DNA of 64,000 nt from Spirochaetales bacterium. GTDB lineage: Bacteria; Spirochaetota; Spirochaetia; UBA9216. The stretch is from assembly GCA_016839055.1 (NCBI GenBank), contig JAEKNX010000003.1, positions 248,001 through 312,000 of the forward strand, read 5' to 3'. Both the position numbers and the translations under genes were made by a program. Position 1 is the stretch's first letter; each line of letters starts with the position of its first letter. The notes below the pieces were generated by a model. The model did not search any database. It saw only the letters and a list, made by a program, of their open reading frames with translations, and had not been told where the DNA came from. This document shows positions 27,642 through 35,574 of this stretch, piece by piece.

Positions 27642-28376
27642 ATGAAAGATATTTTAAATACGATTTTTGTGGGCCTCATTTTCGGTCTTTTCATGATCCT
27701 CTCTATTCTACTTTTCATACCATACTGGTTTTTGAGACTGCCTGGACTCGAAACTCAATTCTTTAATTTTACTCACTGGGCAACATCCTTCTGGGGCCGC
27801 TTCATTTTCACCATAGACCGCTGCAGAATGACGGTCACGGGACTCGAAAACATTCCAGATCACAGCCGGATAATCTATATTGCCAACCACCAGGGTTATG
27901 CCGACATACCTTTTCTGATGGCAAATCTTCCGTCGACAATCGGGTACATCGCGAAAAAAGAATTAAAAAAAGTACCAATTCTTGGATTATGGATGATAGC
28001 ACTTCACTGCATCTTCGTGGACAGGGGCAACTTCCGCAAAGCCATGAGAGCTATTGAAACCGGAATTATCGAAGCCGACAAGGGATTTCCAAAGGTAATC
28101 TTTCCCGAGGGGACACGAAGCAGGGGCGAGAAGATGGCAGCGTTCAAACCCGGCAGCATCCTTCTTGCGGCAAAGGCGGGAATTACAATAGTTCCTCTTA
28201 CCCTGAACGGCACATATAAAATGTTTGAAGAGAAAAAAAAGATAACCCCTGCCCCGCTTCAGTTGACAATTCATCCGCCAATTGAAACAAAGGTTATGAG
28301 TGAAGAAGATAAGAAAGGACTAAACGATCGTCTCTGGACGATTATTGCCGGCGGACTGCCGAATAAAGGAGAATGA
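27642..28376 (+). CDS. plsC: 1-acyl-sn-glycerol-3-phosphate acyltransferase
   Basis: 244 residues. A hydrophobic N-terminus (FVGLIFGLFMILSILLFIPY) is followed by the acyltransferase motifs NHQGYADIP (HX4D), KKELKKVPILG, FPEGTRSR and VPLTLNGTY, in standard order. It converts lysophosphatidic to phosphatidic acid at the inner membrane. It diverges from the aminopeptidase, with 97 bases between the two starts. A long hairpin follows 49 bases downstream. Confidence 0.92.
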   Translation: MKDILNTIFVGLIFGLFMILSILLFIPYWFLRLPGLETQFFNFTHWATSFWGRFIFTIDRCRMTVTGLENIPDHSRIIYIANHQGYADIPFLMANLPSTIGYIAKKELKKVPILGLWMIALHCIFVDRGNFRKAMRAIETGIIEADKGFPKVIFPEGTRSRGEKMAAFKPGSILLAAKAGITIVPLTLNGTYKMFEEKKKITPAPLQLTIHPPIETKVMSEEDKKGLNDRLWTIIAGGLPNKGE

Positions 28377-28424
28377 TTGATTTTCGAACATAAAGAGCAA
28401 ACCCCTTTTGTTCAACATCAATTT

Positions 28425-28455
28425 GAAGTTTGAAAAGCCCGGCTTTGCAAACTTC
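28425..28455. repeat. Long imperfect hairpin between plsC and thrH
   Basis: GAAGTTTG (28425-28432) and CAAACTTC (28448-28455) enclose AAAGCC and GGCTTT after a single A/G mismatch, giving a 14-pair stem in 31 bases. No T run follows. It sits 46 bases before the thrH start and could be a weak terminator, a leader structure or an intergenic repeat. Confidence 0.6.
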
Positions 28456-28501
28456 AGCTCGACAACCTGCCTTCCATGGCAGAGATTAGAAGGAGAAATA
28501 A

Positions 28502-29122
28502 ATGAAATTAGTGTGTCTCGACCTGGAAGGAGTACTTGTTCCTGAAATCTGGATTAATTTTGCAGCCGATACCGGAATTGATGAATTAAAAAAAACAACC
28601 CGGGATGAACCCGATTATGACAAGCTGATGAATTATCGGCTTAAAATCCTTGATGCTCACGGACTGAAACTCTCCGATATTCAGAGAGTTATCGGAGAGA
28701 TGAATCCTCTCGAAGGTGCAAAGGAGTTCATGGACGAGCTCAAGAGTAAAACACAGGTGATTATTCTCTCTGATACCTTCGATCAGTTCGCCCAGCCGCT
28801 GATGAGAAAACTCGACTGGCCGACTCTTTTCTGCAACACACTTGAGGTCGACGGCTCTGGAAGAATTACAGGCTATAGGCTCAGGCAAAAGGACGGTAAA
28901 CGAAAAGCCGTCGAGTCATTTCACGCTATGGGCCTGAAGGTAGTTGCCTCGGGAGATTCATACAACGATCTCTCGATGATTAAAAAGGCTGACGCGGGAA
29001 TCCTCTTCACCCCCCCCGAAAGCATTGTTACCGAAAACCCGGATATTCCGGTTGCAATTAATTACACGGAGCTGATGGGCGAGATAGACAAGGCTCTTGA
29101 GAGAATTAGCAATGAATCTTAA
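28502..29122 (+). CDS. thrH: ThrH: bifunctional phosphoserine phosphatase/homoserine phosphotransferase
   Basis: 206 residues, matching in length and sequence the ThrH known from Pseudomonas: [14 protein letters not shown] (nucleophile Asp7), [39 protein letters not shown] and GDSYNDLSM. These HAD enzymes dephosphorylate phosphoserine and can transfer the phosphate to homoserine, linking serine and threonine synthesis. AAGGAG lies 7 bases before the ATG. First gene of a three-gene unit with folE, which starts 11 bases before the thrH stop. Confidence 0.93.
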   Translation: MKLVCLDLEGVLVPEIWINFAADTGIDELKKTTRDEPDYDKLMNYRLKILDAHGLKLSDIQRVIGEMNPLEGAKEFMDELKSKTQVIILSDTFDQFAQPLMRKLDWPTLFCNTLEVDGSGRITGYRLRQKDGKRKAVESFHAMGLKVVASGDSYNDLSMIKKADAGILFTPPESIVTENPDIPVAINYTELMGEIDKALERISNES

Positions 29123-29687
29123 AAAAGTTGAAGGACTGATTCGTGAGCTGCTTATTGAGATAGGCGAGAATCCGGAGAGGGAAGGCCTTGTAAATACACC
29201 CCAAAGAACCGCCAAATCATGGGAATTTCTGACAAAAGGATATCGCGACAATCTCGATACGATAATTAACAATGCCATATTCGAATCAGCATCGAACAAT
29301 ATGGTAATTGTCCGCGAAATCGAGGTCTACAGCATGTGCGAGCATCACATGCTGCCTTTCTTCGGAAAGTGCCACATAGGCTATGTATCTGATGATAAAA
29401 TAATCGGAGTAAGCAAGCTTGCAAGGATAGTCGACCACTTTTCCCGAAGGCTGCAGATTCAGGAAAACCTGACCGAACAGATAGCCCAGGCGGTAGAGGA
29501 CACAATACACCCCGAGGGCGTCGGAGTAGTCATGGAATGCCGTCACATGTGCATGATGATGCGCGGGGTCGAAAAACAAAACTCGGTGATGACCACGTCT
29601 TCAGTTCTCGGCTCCTTCAGAAAAAGTAAGGCAACCCGTGCCGAATTCCTGAACCTGATTCACACAACAAGCGGAAGAATAAATTAG
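29112..29687 (+). CDS. folE: GTP cyclohydrolase I
   Basis: 191 residues from the ATG at 29112; an in-frame TTG at 29097 is less likely. It converts GTP to 7,8-dihydroneopterin triphosphate, the first step to folate or to tetrahydrobiopterin/queuosine precursors. Motifs: [19 protein letters not shown], the zinc site [10 protein letters not shown] (Cys and His ligands), [17 protein letters not shown], and [16 protein letters not shown] with the second zinc Cys. It overlaps thrH by 11 bases, so the two are coupled. Confidence 0.95.
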   Translation: MNLKKVEGLIRELLIEIGENPEREGLVNTPQRTAKSWEFLTKGYRDNLDTIINNAIFESASNNMVIVREIEVYSMCEHHMLPFFGKCHIGYVSDDKIIGVSKLARIVDHFSRRLQIQENLTEQIAQAVEDTIHPEGVGVVMECRHMCMMMRGVEKQNSVMTTSSVLGSFRKSKATRAEFLNLIHTTSGRIN

Positions 29688-29697
29688 GGAGGTCACT

Positions 29698-30228
29698 ATG
29701 GGTACTGAAAATGTAGAACGGATACGGCTTATCATCACCGGCGGAACCTTCGACAAGAAGTATGACGCCATCCGGGGCGTTCTCGACTTCAAAGATACCC
29801 ATCTTCCGGAAATCATAAAGATCGTCAATCCAAATCCTGAGATCATTCTCGAAAGCAGAATCCTCATCGACAGCCTGGAGATGACCGACAAACAGCGCGC
29901 TGATATTATAAGCTCCTGTGAAGAGTCGGAAGAGAAGCATATAATAATAACCCATGGCACCGATACCATGACGGTTACCGCAGAGCTAATCGGGAAGACC
30001 CTGGGCATCTCACCGGAAGGAAAACTATCGGGTAAAACCATAGTCTTCACCGGCGCTATGGTTCCCTACACCATCAGCGGCTCGGACGCCCTGTTTAACC
30101 TGGGTACTGCTTTTACAGCGGTTCAATTGCTAAGCCCCGGGGTTTATATCGTGATGAATGCCTCAATATTCAGCTGGGACAATGTACGGAAAAACAAGGT
30201 CGAGGGGCGGTTTGAGCCCCGGAGCTGA
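29698..30228 (+). CDS. Single-domain asparaginase-like protein
   Basis: 176 residues. It corresponds to the N-terminal domain of type I/II asparaginases: LIITGGTFDKKYD carries the catalytic Thr (TGGT), and IIITHGTDTMTVTAELI carries the second catalytic Thr-Asp motif (HGTDTM), followed by KTIVFTGAMVP. Full asparaginases are about 330 residues; here the C-terminal domain is absent. Short single-domain homologues are common, so this is probably an intact gene and not a truncation. GGGAGG precedes the ATG, and folE ends 10 bases upstream, so it belongs to the thrH-folE operon. Its substrate is not established. Confidence 0.8.
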   Translation: MGTENVERIRLIITGGTFDKKYDAIRGVLDFKDTHLPEIIKIVNPNPEIILESRILIDSLEMTDKQRADIISSCEESEEKHIIITHGTDTMTVTAELIGKTLGISPEGKLSGKTIVFTGAMVPYTISGSDALFNLGTAFTAVQLLSPGVYIVMNASIFSWDNVRKNKVEGRFEPRS

Positions 30229-30235
30229 AAACTTG

Positions 30236-30270
30236 CCCCCCTCAGGAAGCAATCTTAAGGGGGGGGGGGG
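30236..30270. repeat. C6/G12 tract hairpin downstream of the asparaginase-like gene
   Basis: CCCCCCT (30236-30242) can pair with AGGGGGG (30258-30264) within a run of twelve G (30259-30270). It lies between two convergent genes, 7 bases after the asparaginase-like stop. There is no T tail. Tract length may vary or be a sequencing artefact. Confidence 0.55.
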
Positions 30271-30308
30271 CGCCTTCCACGCTTTTATCGACTTTCATTT
30301 TTAATGGT

Positions 30309-31142
30309 TCATAACCGGAAGGCAAATTTCTCAAGAAACTGCAGAATCTCGGCCCCGCAGCGCCCGGTTCCGACCGCATCGAACATCTCGTCCTTCTTAT
30401 TCGGAAGATAGCGGGCTCCGGCGAGGATAGTCGCGCCCGTGCCCTCATAGGCAGAAGGATACATCATTGTCGAAGGGCCTGTAACACTAACCTGACGGGC
30501 TCCTGTGCACCAGCTAAGCATCTGATCGAGGGTACTGTTGATTCCCGAGGTGCCCGTCATTATGACTATGTCGCATTCGGGCAGCAGCCGGTACTCTGAC
30601 CAGTCGGGGTATAGACAGGGATGAGGTTCCCGGAAGCCCCGCTCAAAAATTCGGAGCTCGATGTCATCCCGATCTCCTAGCATTCGAACAAGAGGCGGAA
30701 AGAAACCCACCATTCCTACAACGTCTCCAGCCTTGATTCCGGCTGCCTCGGCGCCGCCCTTTCCTTCGCGGCTATCCATTTCGTCCCAGGGGGCAAGAGC
30801 ATTTATAACCGATATACCGATTCCGGATTTAAGAAGCGATCTCGAATCTCCGGCCCAGCAGATAAGCTCGGCCGCCTTCATCCCGCTGAAGTCCGCAGGG
30901 CACATCCAGCCGCCGCTTGCTTCAAAAACATCCGAATTGAACCTGAATGAGAGCCCGCATCGGCCATCGGAAAGTTCAGCCGCCAGATATTTCGCGCCGA
31001 GGACTATTCTCTTTACCTCGAGCCCTCCGGCCTTCCGATCAATTTCAAGAGCCTGTATCTTTATCTTGTCTATTATCATATTTACATCCTTTATTAACTG
31101 CTTCGCATCAGAATAACTATCTTCCGATACGGAGTGACTCAT
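30309..31142 (-). CDS. DUF4213/DUF364 putative metal-chelation protein
   Basis: 277 residues. The N-terminal half (about 10-95) fits DUF4213, and the C-terminal half (about 130-275) fits DUF364, a Rossmann-like fold: DVVGMVGFFPPLV, CDIVIMTGTSGINSTLDQML, VSVTGPSTMMYPSAYEGTGATILAG (read in parts). Pfam calls this pair 'putative heavy-metal chelation' on structural grounds; no reaction is proven. It sits 75 bases after the antiporter gene and in the same direction as the antiporter and the ZIP metal transporter, which agrees with a role in metal handling. Cytosolic. Confidence 0.75.
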   Translation of the reverse strand: MSHSVSEDSYSDAKQLIKDVNMIIDKIKIQALEIDRKAGGLEVKRIVLGAKYLAAELSDGRCGLSFRFNSDVFEASGGWMCPADFSGMKAAELICWAGDSRSLLKSGIGISVINALAPWDEMDSREGKGGAEAAGIKAGDVVGMVGFFPPLVRMLGDRDDIELRIFERGFREPHPCLYPDWSEYRLLPECDIVIMTGTSGINSTLDQMLSWCTGARQVSVTGPSTMMYPSAYEGTGATILAGARYLPNKKDEMFDAVGTGRCGAEILQFLEKFAFRL

Positions 31143-31217
31143 GTTTAATTATTCTGACGTCAAACCATAGCTTGCCGGAAGATGCTTAAATATCATATAC
31201 CACATTTATCAGGCAGA

Positions 31218-32402
31218 CTATAAATCCAGGTTAAGCAGCTTACTGCCGAAGACCTTTATTCCAACCAGTCCTATCGGGGCAGTAAAAAGGATGGAAAGAA
31301 CAGCCAAAGCAAGTATTGTCTGCCCCTCGGCTATACCGCTTTGAAGGGCTACAGAACCCAGGGCAGCCTGAACAGTTGCCTTTGGAATATATGCAATTAT
31401 GCAAAAAACTCTCTCTTTGCTGTTAAGATTCGAGCCGAGGGTTGAGATGAAAACACCGAAAGACCGGAAAAGCAGACCAATCGAGATAATCCCGAGCCCC
31501 TTGAGCCCGGCGCCGAGAGCGGTAGGAACATCTACCGACATACCTATCAGAACAAAGAGGATTATCTCGGCAAATATCCAGACCTTCTTCAATTTAGATG
31601 CCAGCTCATGAGCGACATGCTCGGCACCCTCAAGGAGGACAAAACCGACTGTCATCACTCCAAGAAGGGCAGCTATATGGAGTTTGTCGCCAAGTTGCAC
31701 GAGAAGTACTGCAACCATCACAAGAACAAGGGTTTTCTCGGTTGCCCTAACCTGTTCATGACGCCGTCTAAAATACTTTACAAGAAGCAGGCCTGCAACA
31801 AGACCCGAGACAATACCGCCGATTATTGAAACCGGAATTGAAACCAATGCCTTTGTTATATTTACTCCCGAGCTTGTCGCGAGTCCCAGAAAAACAGAGA
31901 AGAGAGTAATTGCAAAAACATCGTCGGCCGACGCGCCGGCAAGAACTATTGATGGAACCTCATTCTTCTTTCCGTAACCCTGCTCTATCAGATCGAGCAT
32001 TGACGGCACAATTACAGCCGGAGAGACTGCGGCAATCATGAAGGCGGTCAAGCCTGAAACCCACCAGTCGAAGCTGAAGAAATGATGAAAAAGAAAGGTA
32101 AGGGCTGTTCCCTCAAAAAGACAGGGCACGAAGGTCATTAGAATGGCAGTTCTCCCAGCTTTTTGGAGTGTAGCCTTAGAGAGCCCCAGCCCGGCACGCA
32201 AAAGAATAACAATCAGGGCGAGGGACTTCAGCATGGGCTCGATATCCCAGAGAGTTTCCGGAATAAGATTACCTAATAAACTTCCGGCAATGATCCCGAA
32301 TACGACCATCCCTAGAATATTAGGGAGCCTTATTATTTTAAAGAGTCTTGAAAATAACCAACCGCCGAGGATAACGATTGCAAGAATAAAATTTAGTGAC
32401 AT
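31218..32402 (-). CDS. Cation:proton antiporter (CPA family)
   Basis: 394 residues, about 12-13 membrane helices. The family core includes RLPNILGMVVFGIIAGSLLG at the N-terminus, AAVSPAVIVPSML, and AGASADDVFAITLFSVF, where the paired Asp (DD) mark the ion-binding site of electrogenic CPA2-like exchangers. It has no C-terminal TrkA domain. It probably exchanges Na+ or K+ for H+ across the inner membrane. GGAGG precedes the ATG. It begins 24 bases after the ZIP transporter stop, so they share a transcript. Confidence 0.85.
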   Translation of the reverse strand: MSLNFILAIVILGGWLFSRLFKIIRLPNILGMVVFGIIAGSLLGNLIPETLWDIEPMLKSLALIVILLRAGLGLSKATLQKAGRTAILMTFVPCLFEGTALTFLFHHFFSFDWWVSGLTAFMIAAVSPAVIVPSMLDLIEQGYGKKNEVPSIVLAGASADDVFAITLFSVFLGLATSSGVNITKALVSIPVSIIGGIVSGLVAGLLLVKYFRRRHEQVRATEKTLVLVMVAVLLVQLGDKLHIAALLGVMTVGFVLLEGAEHVAHELASKLKKVWIFAEIILFVLIGMSVDVPTALGAGLKGLGIISIGLLFRSFGVFISTLGSNLNSKERVFCIIAYIPKATVQAALGSVALQSGIAEGQTILALAVLSILFTAPIGLVGIKVFGSKLLNLDL

Positions 32403-32426
32403 AAATCCTCCGTGAAGCTGGGGGGT

Positions 32427-33236
32427 CTAGCCCAGCGCCACATCGAGCAGCATCATCACGGCAAAACCCAGCATTGTTCCAATTGTCGCCACATCCGAAT
32501 GCTTGCCGGCCTGCGACTCGGGAACGAGCTCTTCTATTACAACATAGATCATCGCACCAGCGGCAAAGGCGAGTGCGTAAGGAAGAATCGGCGTCATTCT
32601 GACAACCGCTAAGGCTCCGAGAACTCCGGCAACAGGTTCCACCATTCCGGAAGCCTGCCCATAGGCAAAAGCCCTGCGCCTCGTAAAACCTTCACGCCGG
32701 AGAGGTATTGAGACCGCAGCCCCCTCTGGAAAGTTCTGAATTCCAATACCGATGGCCAAGGCAATTGCTCCCCCGATTGCTGCCGAAGGGAGGCCTGCGG
32801 CTACAGCACCGAAGGCAACGCCAACGGCTAGTCCTTCGGGAATATTATGTATCGTTATTGCCAGAACTAACAACACAGATCTCTGCCAGCTGGTCTTGGG
32901 ACCCTCTGCTTCTTCCGTTTTGAATCCTGGATGCAAATGCGGAATCAGTTTATCGGCTGCAAACAGAAATGCTCCTCCCAGCAGGAAGCCGACCACTGCC
33001 GGAATCCAGGGACTGCCGCCGCGGTTCTTAGACATCTCGATAGCTGGGGCCAGAAGAGACCAGTAACTGGCCGCTATCATCACACCGGCGGCGAACCCAA
33101 GCATCGCATCGAGTACTTTCTTCTTAATCTGTTTAAAAAAGAAGACAAAGGCTGCTCCGAGGGCCGTGACCGCCCAGGTAAAAAGAGTTGCAATAAACGC
33201 CTGCATCACAGGATGTTGCTCTAAAAACCATTCCAT
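32427..33236 (-). CDS. ZIP family metal transporter
   Basis: 269 residues, eight membrane helices. The two metal-binding helices are [14 protein letters not shown] (helix IV) and [11 protein letters not shown] (helix V), with the His/Asn/Pro-Glu motif of ZIP/ZupT importers. A short loop with HLHPGF between helices III and IV is a likely metal-sensing stretch. It imports divalent metals such as zinc. AGAGG is 6 bases before the ATG. First gene of the ZIP-antiporter-DUF4213 unit, divergent from pstS. Confidence 0.88.
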   Translation of the reverse strand: MEWFLEQHPVMQAFIATLFTWAVTALGAAFVFFFKQIKKKVLDAMLGFAAGVMIAASYWSLLAPAIEMSKNRGGSPWIPAVVGFLLGGAFLFAADKLIPHLHPGFKTEEAEGPKTSWQRSVLLVLAITIHNIPEGLAVGVAFGAVAAGLPSAAIGGAIALAIGIGIQNFPEGAAVSIPLRREGFTRRRAFAYGQASGMVEPVAGVLGALAVVRMTPILPYALAFAAGAMIYVVIEELVPESQAGKHSDVATIGTMLGFAVMMLLDVALG

Positions 33237-33267
33237 CGATTACCTCTTTAAATGTTTTTTATGTCTT

Positions 33268-33295
33268 TTAACACTATTCTAATCTTTTACTAACA
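33268..33295 (+). promoter_or_regulatory. Pho box upstream of pstS (three repeats, 11-bp period)
   Basis: TTAACA (33268-33273), CTAATC (33279-33284) and CTAACA (33290-33295) are direct repeats, each separated by exactly 5 bases, 59 bases before the pstS ATG. The same arrangement lies before pstC. The form matches the TT(A/C/T)ACA direct repeats bound by PhoP of Bacillus subtilis. The likely binder is the PhoB-like regulator at 52719-53408. Confidence 0.75.
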
Positions 33296-33353
33296 ACCCA
33301 GTCATGTTCTCAAGCCATTATCATATTAAATATTACCTTAATAGGAGAGAAAA

Positions 33354-34196
33354 ATGAAGAAGATAATACTGATAATGATAATTTTGTCGGTTCTGATTGC
33401 AGGCACAGTCCTCGCCAGAGGACAGCAGGAAGGAACAGAAGCTGCAAGCTACTCAATGGGCGGATCAACCACCCTTGAGCCGATTATCCGAAGCGCCATC
33501 GAAGCATACGAAGAGGTCGAATCGAATATACGACTTTCCTACGAAGCTCAGGGATCTTCAGTTGGCGTTCAGGGGGCAATCGACGGAGTATACCTTATTG
33601 GAGGATCCTCAAGAGAACTTAAAGCACAAGAAGTCGAGGCAGGTGCGGTTGCAACCCCGATAGCTCTCGATGGAATAGCGGTTGTTGCTAATGGAAGTGT
33701 TCTCATTGACAACCTTACAAGAGCTCAAATTACAGGTATCTACACAGGCGGTATCACAAACTGGGCTGAAGTAGGCGGGGCCGACAAGGCAATAGTAATC
33801 GTAAACAGAGATGAGGCTTCAGGAACAAGAGTGGCGTTCTGGGAACTAACTCTCAAGGAGGAACTAGGAAAAGAAGCGAAGTTCCTTAAGAACGCAATCA
33901 CCGTAGAATCAAATGGAGATATGGTTACCAAGGTTGGTTCAACTCCTGATTCAATCGGTTTCTGCGGATTCGGCTATATTGACAAGGCAGTAAGCTCAGG
34001 TGGGAAAACCCTTCTGGTTGAAGGAATTGAAGCTACTGTAGAAAACGTTCTTGACAGCTCATACCCTATCTCAAGAAAACTCAATGTAATAACTCTCGGC
34101 CAACCCGAAGGTTTCGCAAAAACCTTCATTAAGTTCCTCCTAAGTGATGAGGGCCAGACTATCGTAGAAGACGAAAAATTTATCGCTCTTCCGTAA
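33354..34196 (+). CDS. pstS: Phosphate ABC transporter substrate-binding protein
   Basis: 280 residues. Signal peptide KIILIMIILSVLIAGTVLA, then RGQQEG, the spirochaete-type mature start; there is no lipobox Cys. It has the PBP fold with phosphate-binding motifs: GSTTLEP, the GSSVGVQGAIDG loop, ITGIYTGGITNWAEVGG, NRDEASGTR (ligand-contacting Arg/Ser) and DSIGFCGFGYI. It captures phosphate in the periplasm for PstCAB, encoded 14 kb away. AGGAGA precedes the ATG. It is monocistronic, with a strong terminator, and is preceded by a Pho box, so it should be induced under phosphate limitation. Confidence 0.92.
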   Translation: MKKIILIMIILSVLIAGTVLARGQQEGTEAASYSMGGSTTLEPIIRSAIEAYEEVESNIRLSYEAQGSSVGVQGAIDGVYLIGGSSRELKAQEVEAGAVATPIALDGIAVVANGSVLIDNLTRAQITGIYTGGITNWAEVGGADKAIVIVNRDEASGTRVAFWELTLKEELGKEAKFLKNAITVESNGDMVTKVGSTPDSIGFCGFGYIDKAVSSGGKTLLVEGIEATVENVLDSSYPISRKLNVITLGQPEGFAKTFIKFLLSDEGQTIVEDEKFIALP

Positions 34197-34217
34197 CCTG
34201 CAAACCTATTTCTCCGG

Positions 34218-34245
34218 CCGCTTCCTCCCGGGAGCGGTATTTTTT
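34218..34245 (+). terminator. Rho-independent terminator of pstS
   Basis: CCGCTTCC (34218-34225) pairs with GGGAGCGG (34230-34237), one G-T pair included, around TCCC, and a six-T run follows at 34240-34245. It is 21 bases after the pstS stop. Confidence 0.85.
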
Positions 34246-34315
34246 CTTCAAATTCAAGCCATTGCCGATTGACATCAGGATTTCTGGGTTTTAACATAAA
34301 CCAAGAGGTGTTTTT

Positions 34316-35131
34316 ATGGATAAAATAACCTTTTCCCGCCAAATTCCAATAATTTTGATTATCCTGATTACCTGTACTTCAATATTTCTCACAGGATGCG
34401 AAGACGAAATCGAAGCTCCAGTAATGCCCCCCTACACCGGCCCATCCACGATGATCGATGATTTTGAGATTGATTTCTATGAAACAGATGAATCTATTCA
34501 TGAAGAGGATCTGGATCCCCTTTATATTATTGAACAGGAAGGCCGCCGTGGACATTGGGTATCCTTCCTTTTCCCTCATCCGAATGACACGCTAATACCT
34601 GACTCCAGCATAAGTCTGACCCATGAAGCCTTCAGCAGCATGCCGCCGACTTATACGGCTGACGGAAAAACAGTCACTTCAGAGAGAGCGATGCATCTGA
34701 AAGGAGTTGTCGGAAATCCGGAAGGAACGAGTCCGGGATATATAAAAGTACTAACAGATCTGGCAACCAATGCGCTCTGGATTTCCTCATCAGACTATGT
34801 TTTTCCCGAGAATTATCTACTCTTTTATGCCCGTGCCGAATCCCCCTGCTCTATATGGGTAGCCCTGCCTGCGATGGCCGACGGATCTTACATTCATAAA
34901 GGCTGCCTTGTAGAATTGACAACAGACTGGACCCTAATATCAATAGATCTGAATAACTGCTATCTGTCTTATGAGCCCGAAACTAAAGTTGTAATTGAAA
35001 AGGCACTACAATTGGTCTTCTATCTAAGCAGCAATTCCGATCATCTTGATGTTGCCGAAGGGGAGACCAAAGCCTACGACATTTGGATAGATGATATCCG
35101 GCTGAGTAATTCGAATATACAGCTTCAATAG
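34316..35131 (+). CDS. Lipoprotein of unknown function
   Basis: 271 residues. The signal peptide ends in the lipobox FLTGC (Cys28), with EDEIEAP after it. AGAGG precedes the ATG. The body begins MIDDFEIDFYETDES, contains ALWISSSDYVF and LLFYARAESPCSIWVAL, and ends AYDIWIDDIRLSN. The sequence of 'DDFE' start and 'WIDDIRL' end is common in jelly-roll carbohydrate-binding-like domains of extracellular proteins, so a glycan-binding role is possible. I do not recognise a family. It stands between the pstS terminator and the promoter of the pentose phosphate operon. Confidence 0.7.
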   Translation: MDKITFSRQIPIILIILITCTSIFLTGCEDEIEAPVMPPYTGPSTMIDDFEIDFYETDESIHEEDLDPLYIIEQEGRRGHWVSFLFPHPNDTLIPDSSISLTHEAFSSMPPTYTADGKTVTSERAMHLKGVVGNPEGTSPGYIKVLTDLATNALWISSSDYVFPENYLLFYARAESPCSIWVALPAMADGSYIHKGCLVELTTDWTLISIDLNNCYLSYEPETKVVIEKALQLVFYLSSNSDHLDVAEGETKAYDIWIDDIRLSNSNIQLQ

Positions 35132-35180
35132 GAAACTTCACTACGGCAAAGCAGTCCTGAAACAAGAAAATCCAAATCTC

Positions 35181-35209
35181 TTGACCCGCGGAAGGGATCG
35201 CGGTACTAT
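35181..35209 (+). promoter_or_regulatory. Sigma-70-type promoter of the pentose phosphate operon
   Basis: TTGACC (35181-35186), a 17-base spacer and TACTAT (35204-35209), 35 bases before the first gene. The spacer carries a small inverted repeat, CCGCG and CGCGG around 8 bases, possibly an operator. Confidence 0.6.
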
Positions 35210-35243
35210 TTGATAGTGCTTTTTCTATATAAGGAGAACATCA

Positions 35244-35561
35244 GTGATAATAGTAAATATAAACCCGGGAATCTGTGGACTGAATACCATCATCAAGGCT
35301 GAATCAACAGACAGCATGGTTTCAAAAATCTGCATTAAATCTTCATGTCCCGCTGTAACCGCTTTTTCCGAAAAGATACCTAGGGTTGAAGTAATGAAAG
35401 ACATTTTTGCCCCCTTTGGAAGTTCTGCCGTTTTCAGAGAAGCCGCGTTAACGATTACTCATGCTGCATGTCCGGTTCCGACAGCAGTCTTGAAAGCCGC
35501 CGAAGCCTCTGCTTCACTCGCCCTTCCGGCAGATGTAACAATGGAAATGAAGAAGGAATAA
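35244..35561 (+). CDS. Small conserved Cys-containing protein (DUF6951-like)
   Basis: 105 residues from a GTG start at 35244 with AAGGAG 7 bases upstream. No signal peptide. Four Cys at positions 11, 30, 35 and 76, two of them in Cys-Pro pairs (SSCPAVTAF, AACPVPTAVLKAAE); the start NPGICGLNT is also striking. The pattern resembles an uncharacterised small family (DUF6951, from memory), which I cannot confirm. The Cys set could bind a metal or Fe-S cluster, or be redox-active. It lies 13 bases before gnd, behind the only visible promoter, so it is the leading gene of the NADPH-producing operon gnd-pgl-zwf. Confidence 0.7.
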   Translation: MIIVNINPGICGLNTIIKAESTDSMVSKICIKSSCPAVTAFSEKIPRVEVMKDIFAPFGSSAVFREAALTITHAACPVPTAVLKAAEASASLALPADVTMEMKKE

Positions 35562-35574
35562 GGTTTAATTAAAC

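Noticed and set aside
27545-27718. N-terminal extension of the M29 aminopeptidase
   Set aside because: It overlaps the divergent plsC start and lacks a ribosome-binding site; GGAGG favours 27544.
28381-28501. Riboswitch before thrH
   Set aside because: There is a long hairpin, but no recognisable aptamer core and no second expression platform.
29698-30228. Asparaginase-like gene as a truncated pseudogene
   Set aside because: Both catalytic Thr motifs and a good ribosome-binding site are present, and single-domain homologues exist, so a complete short gene is more likely.
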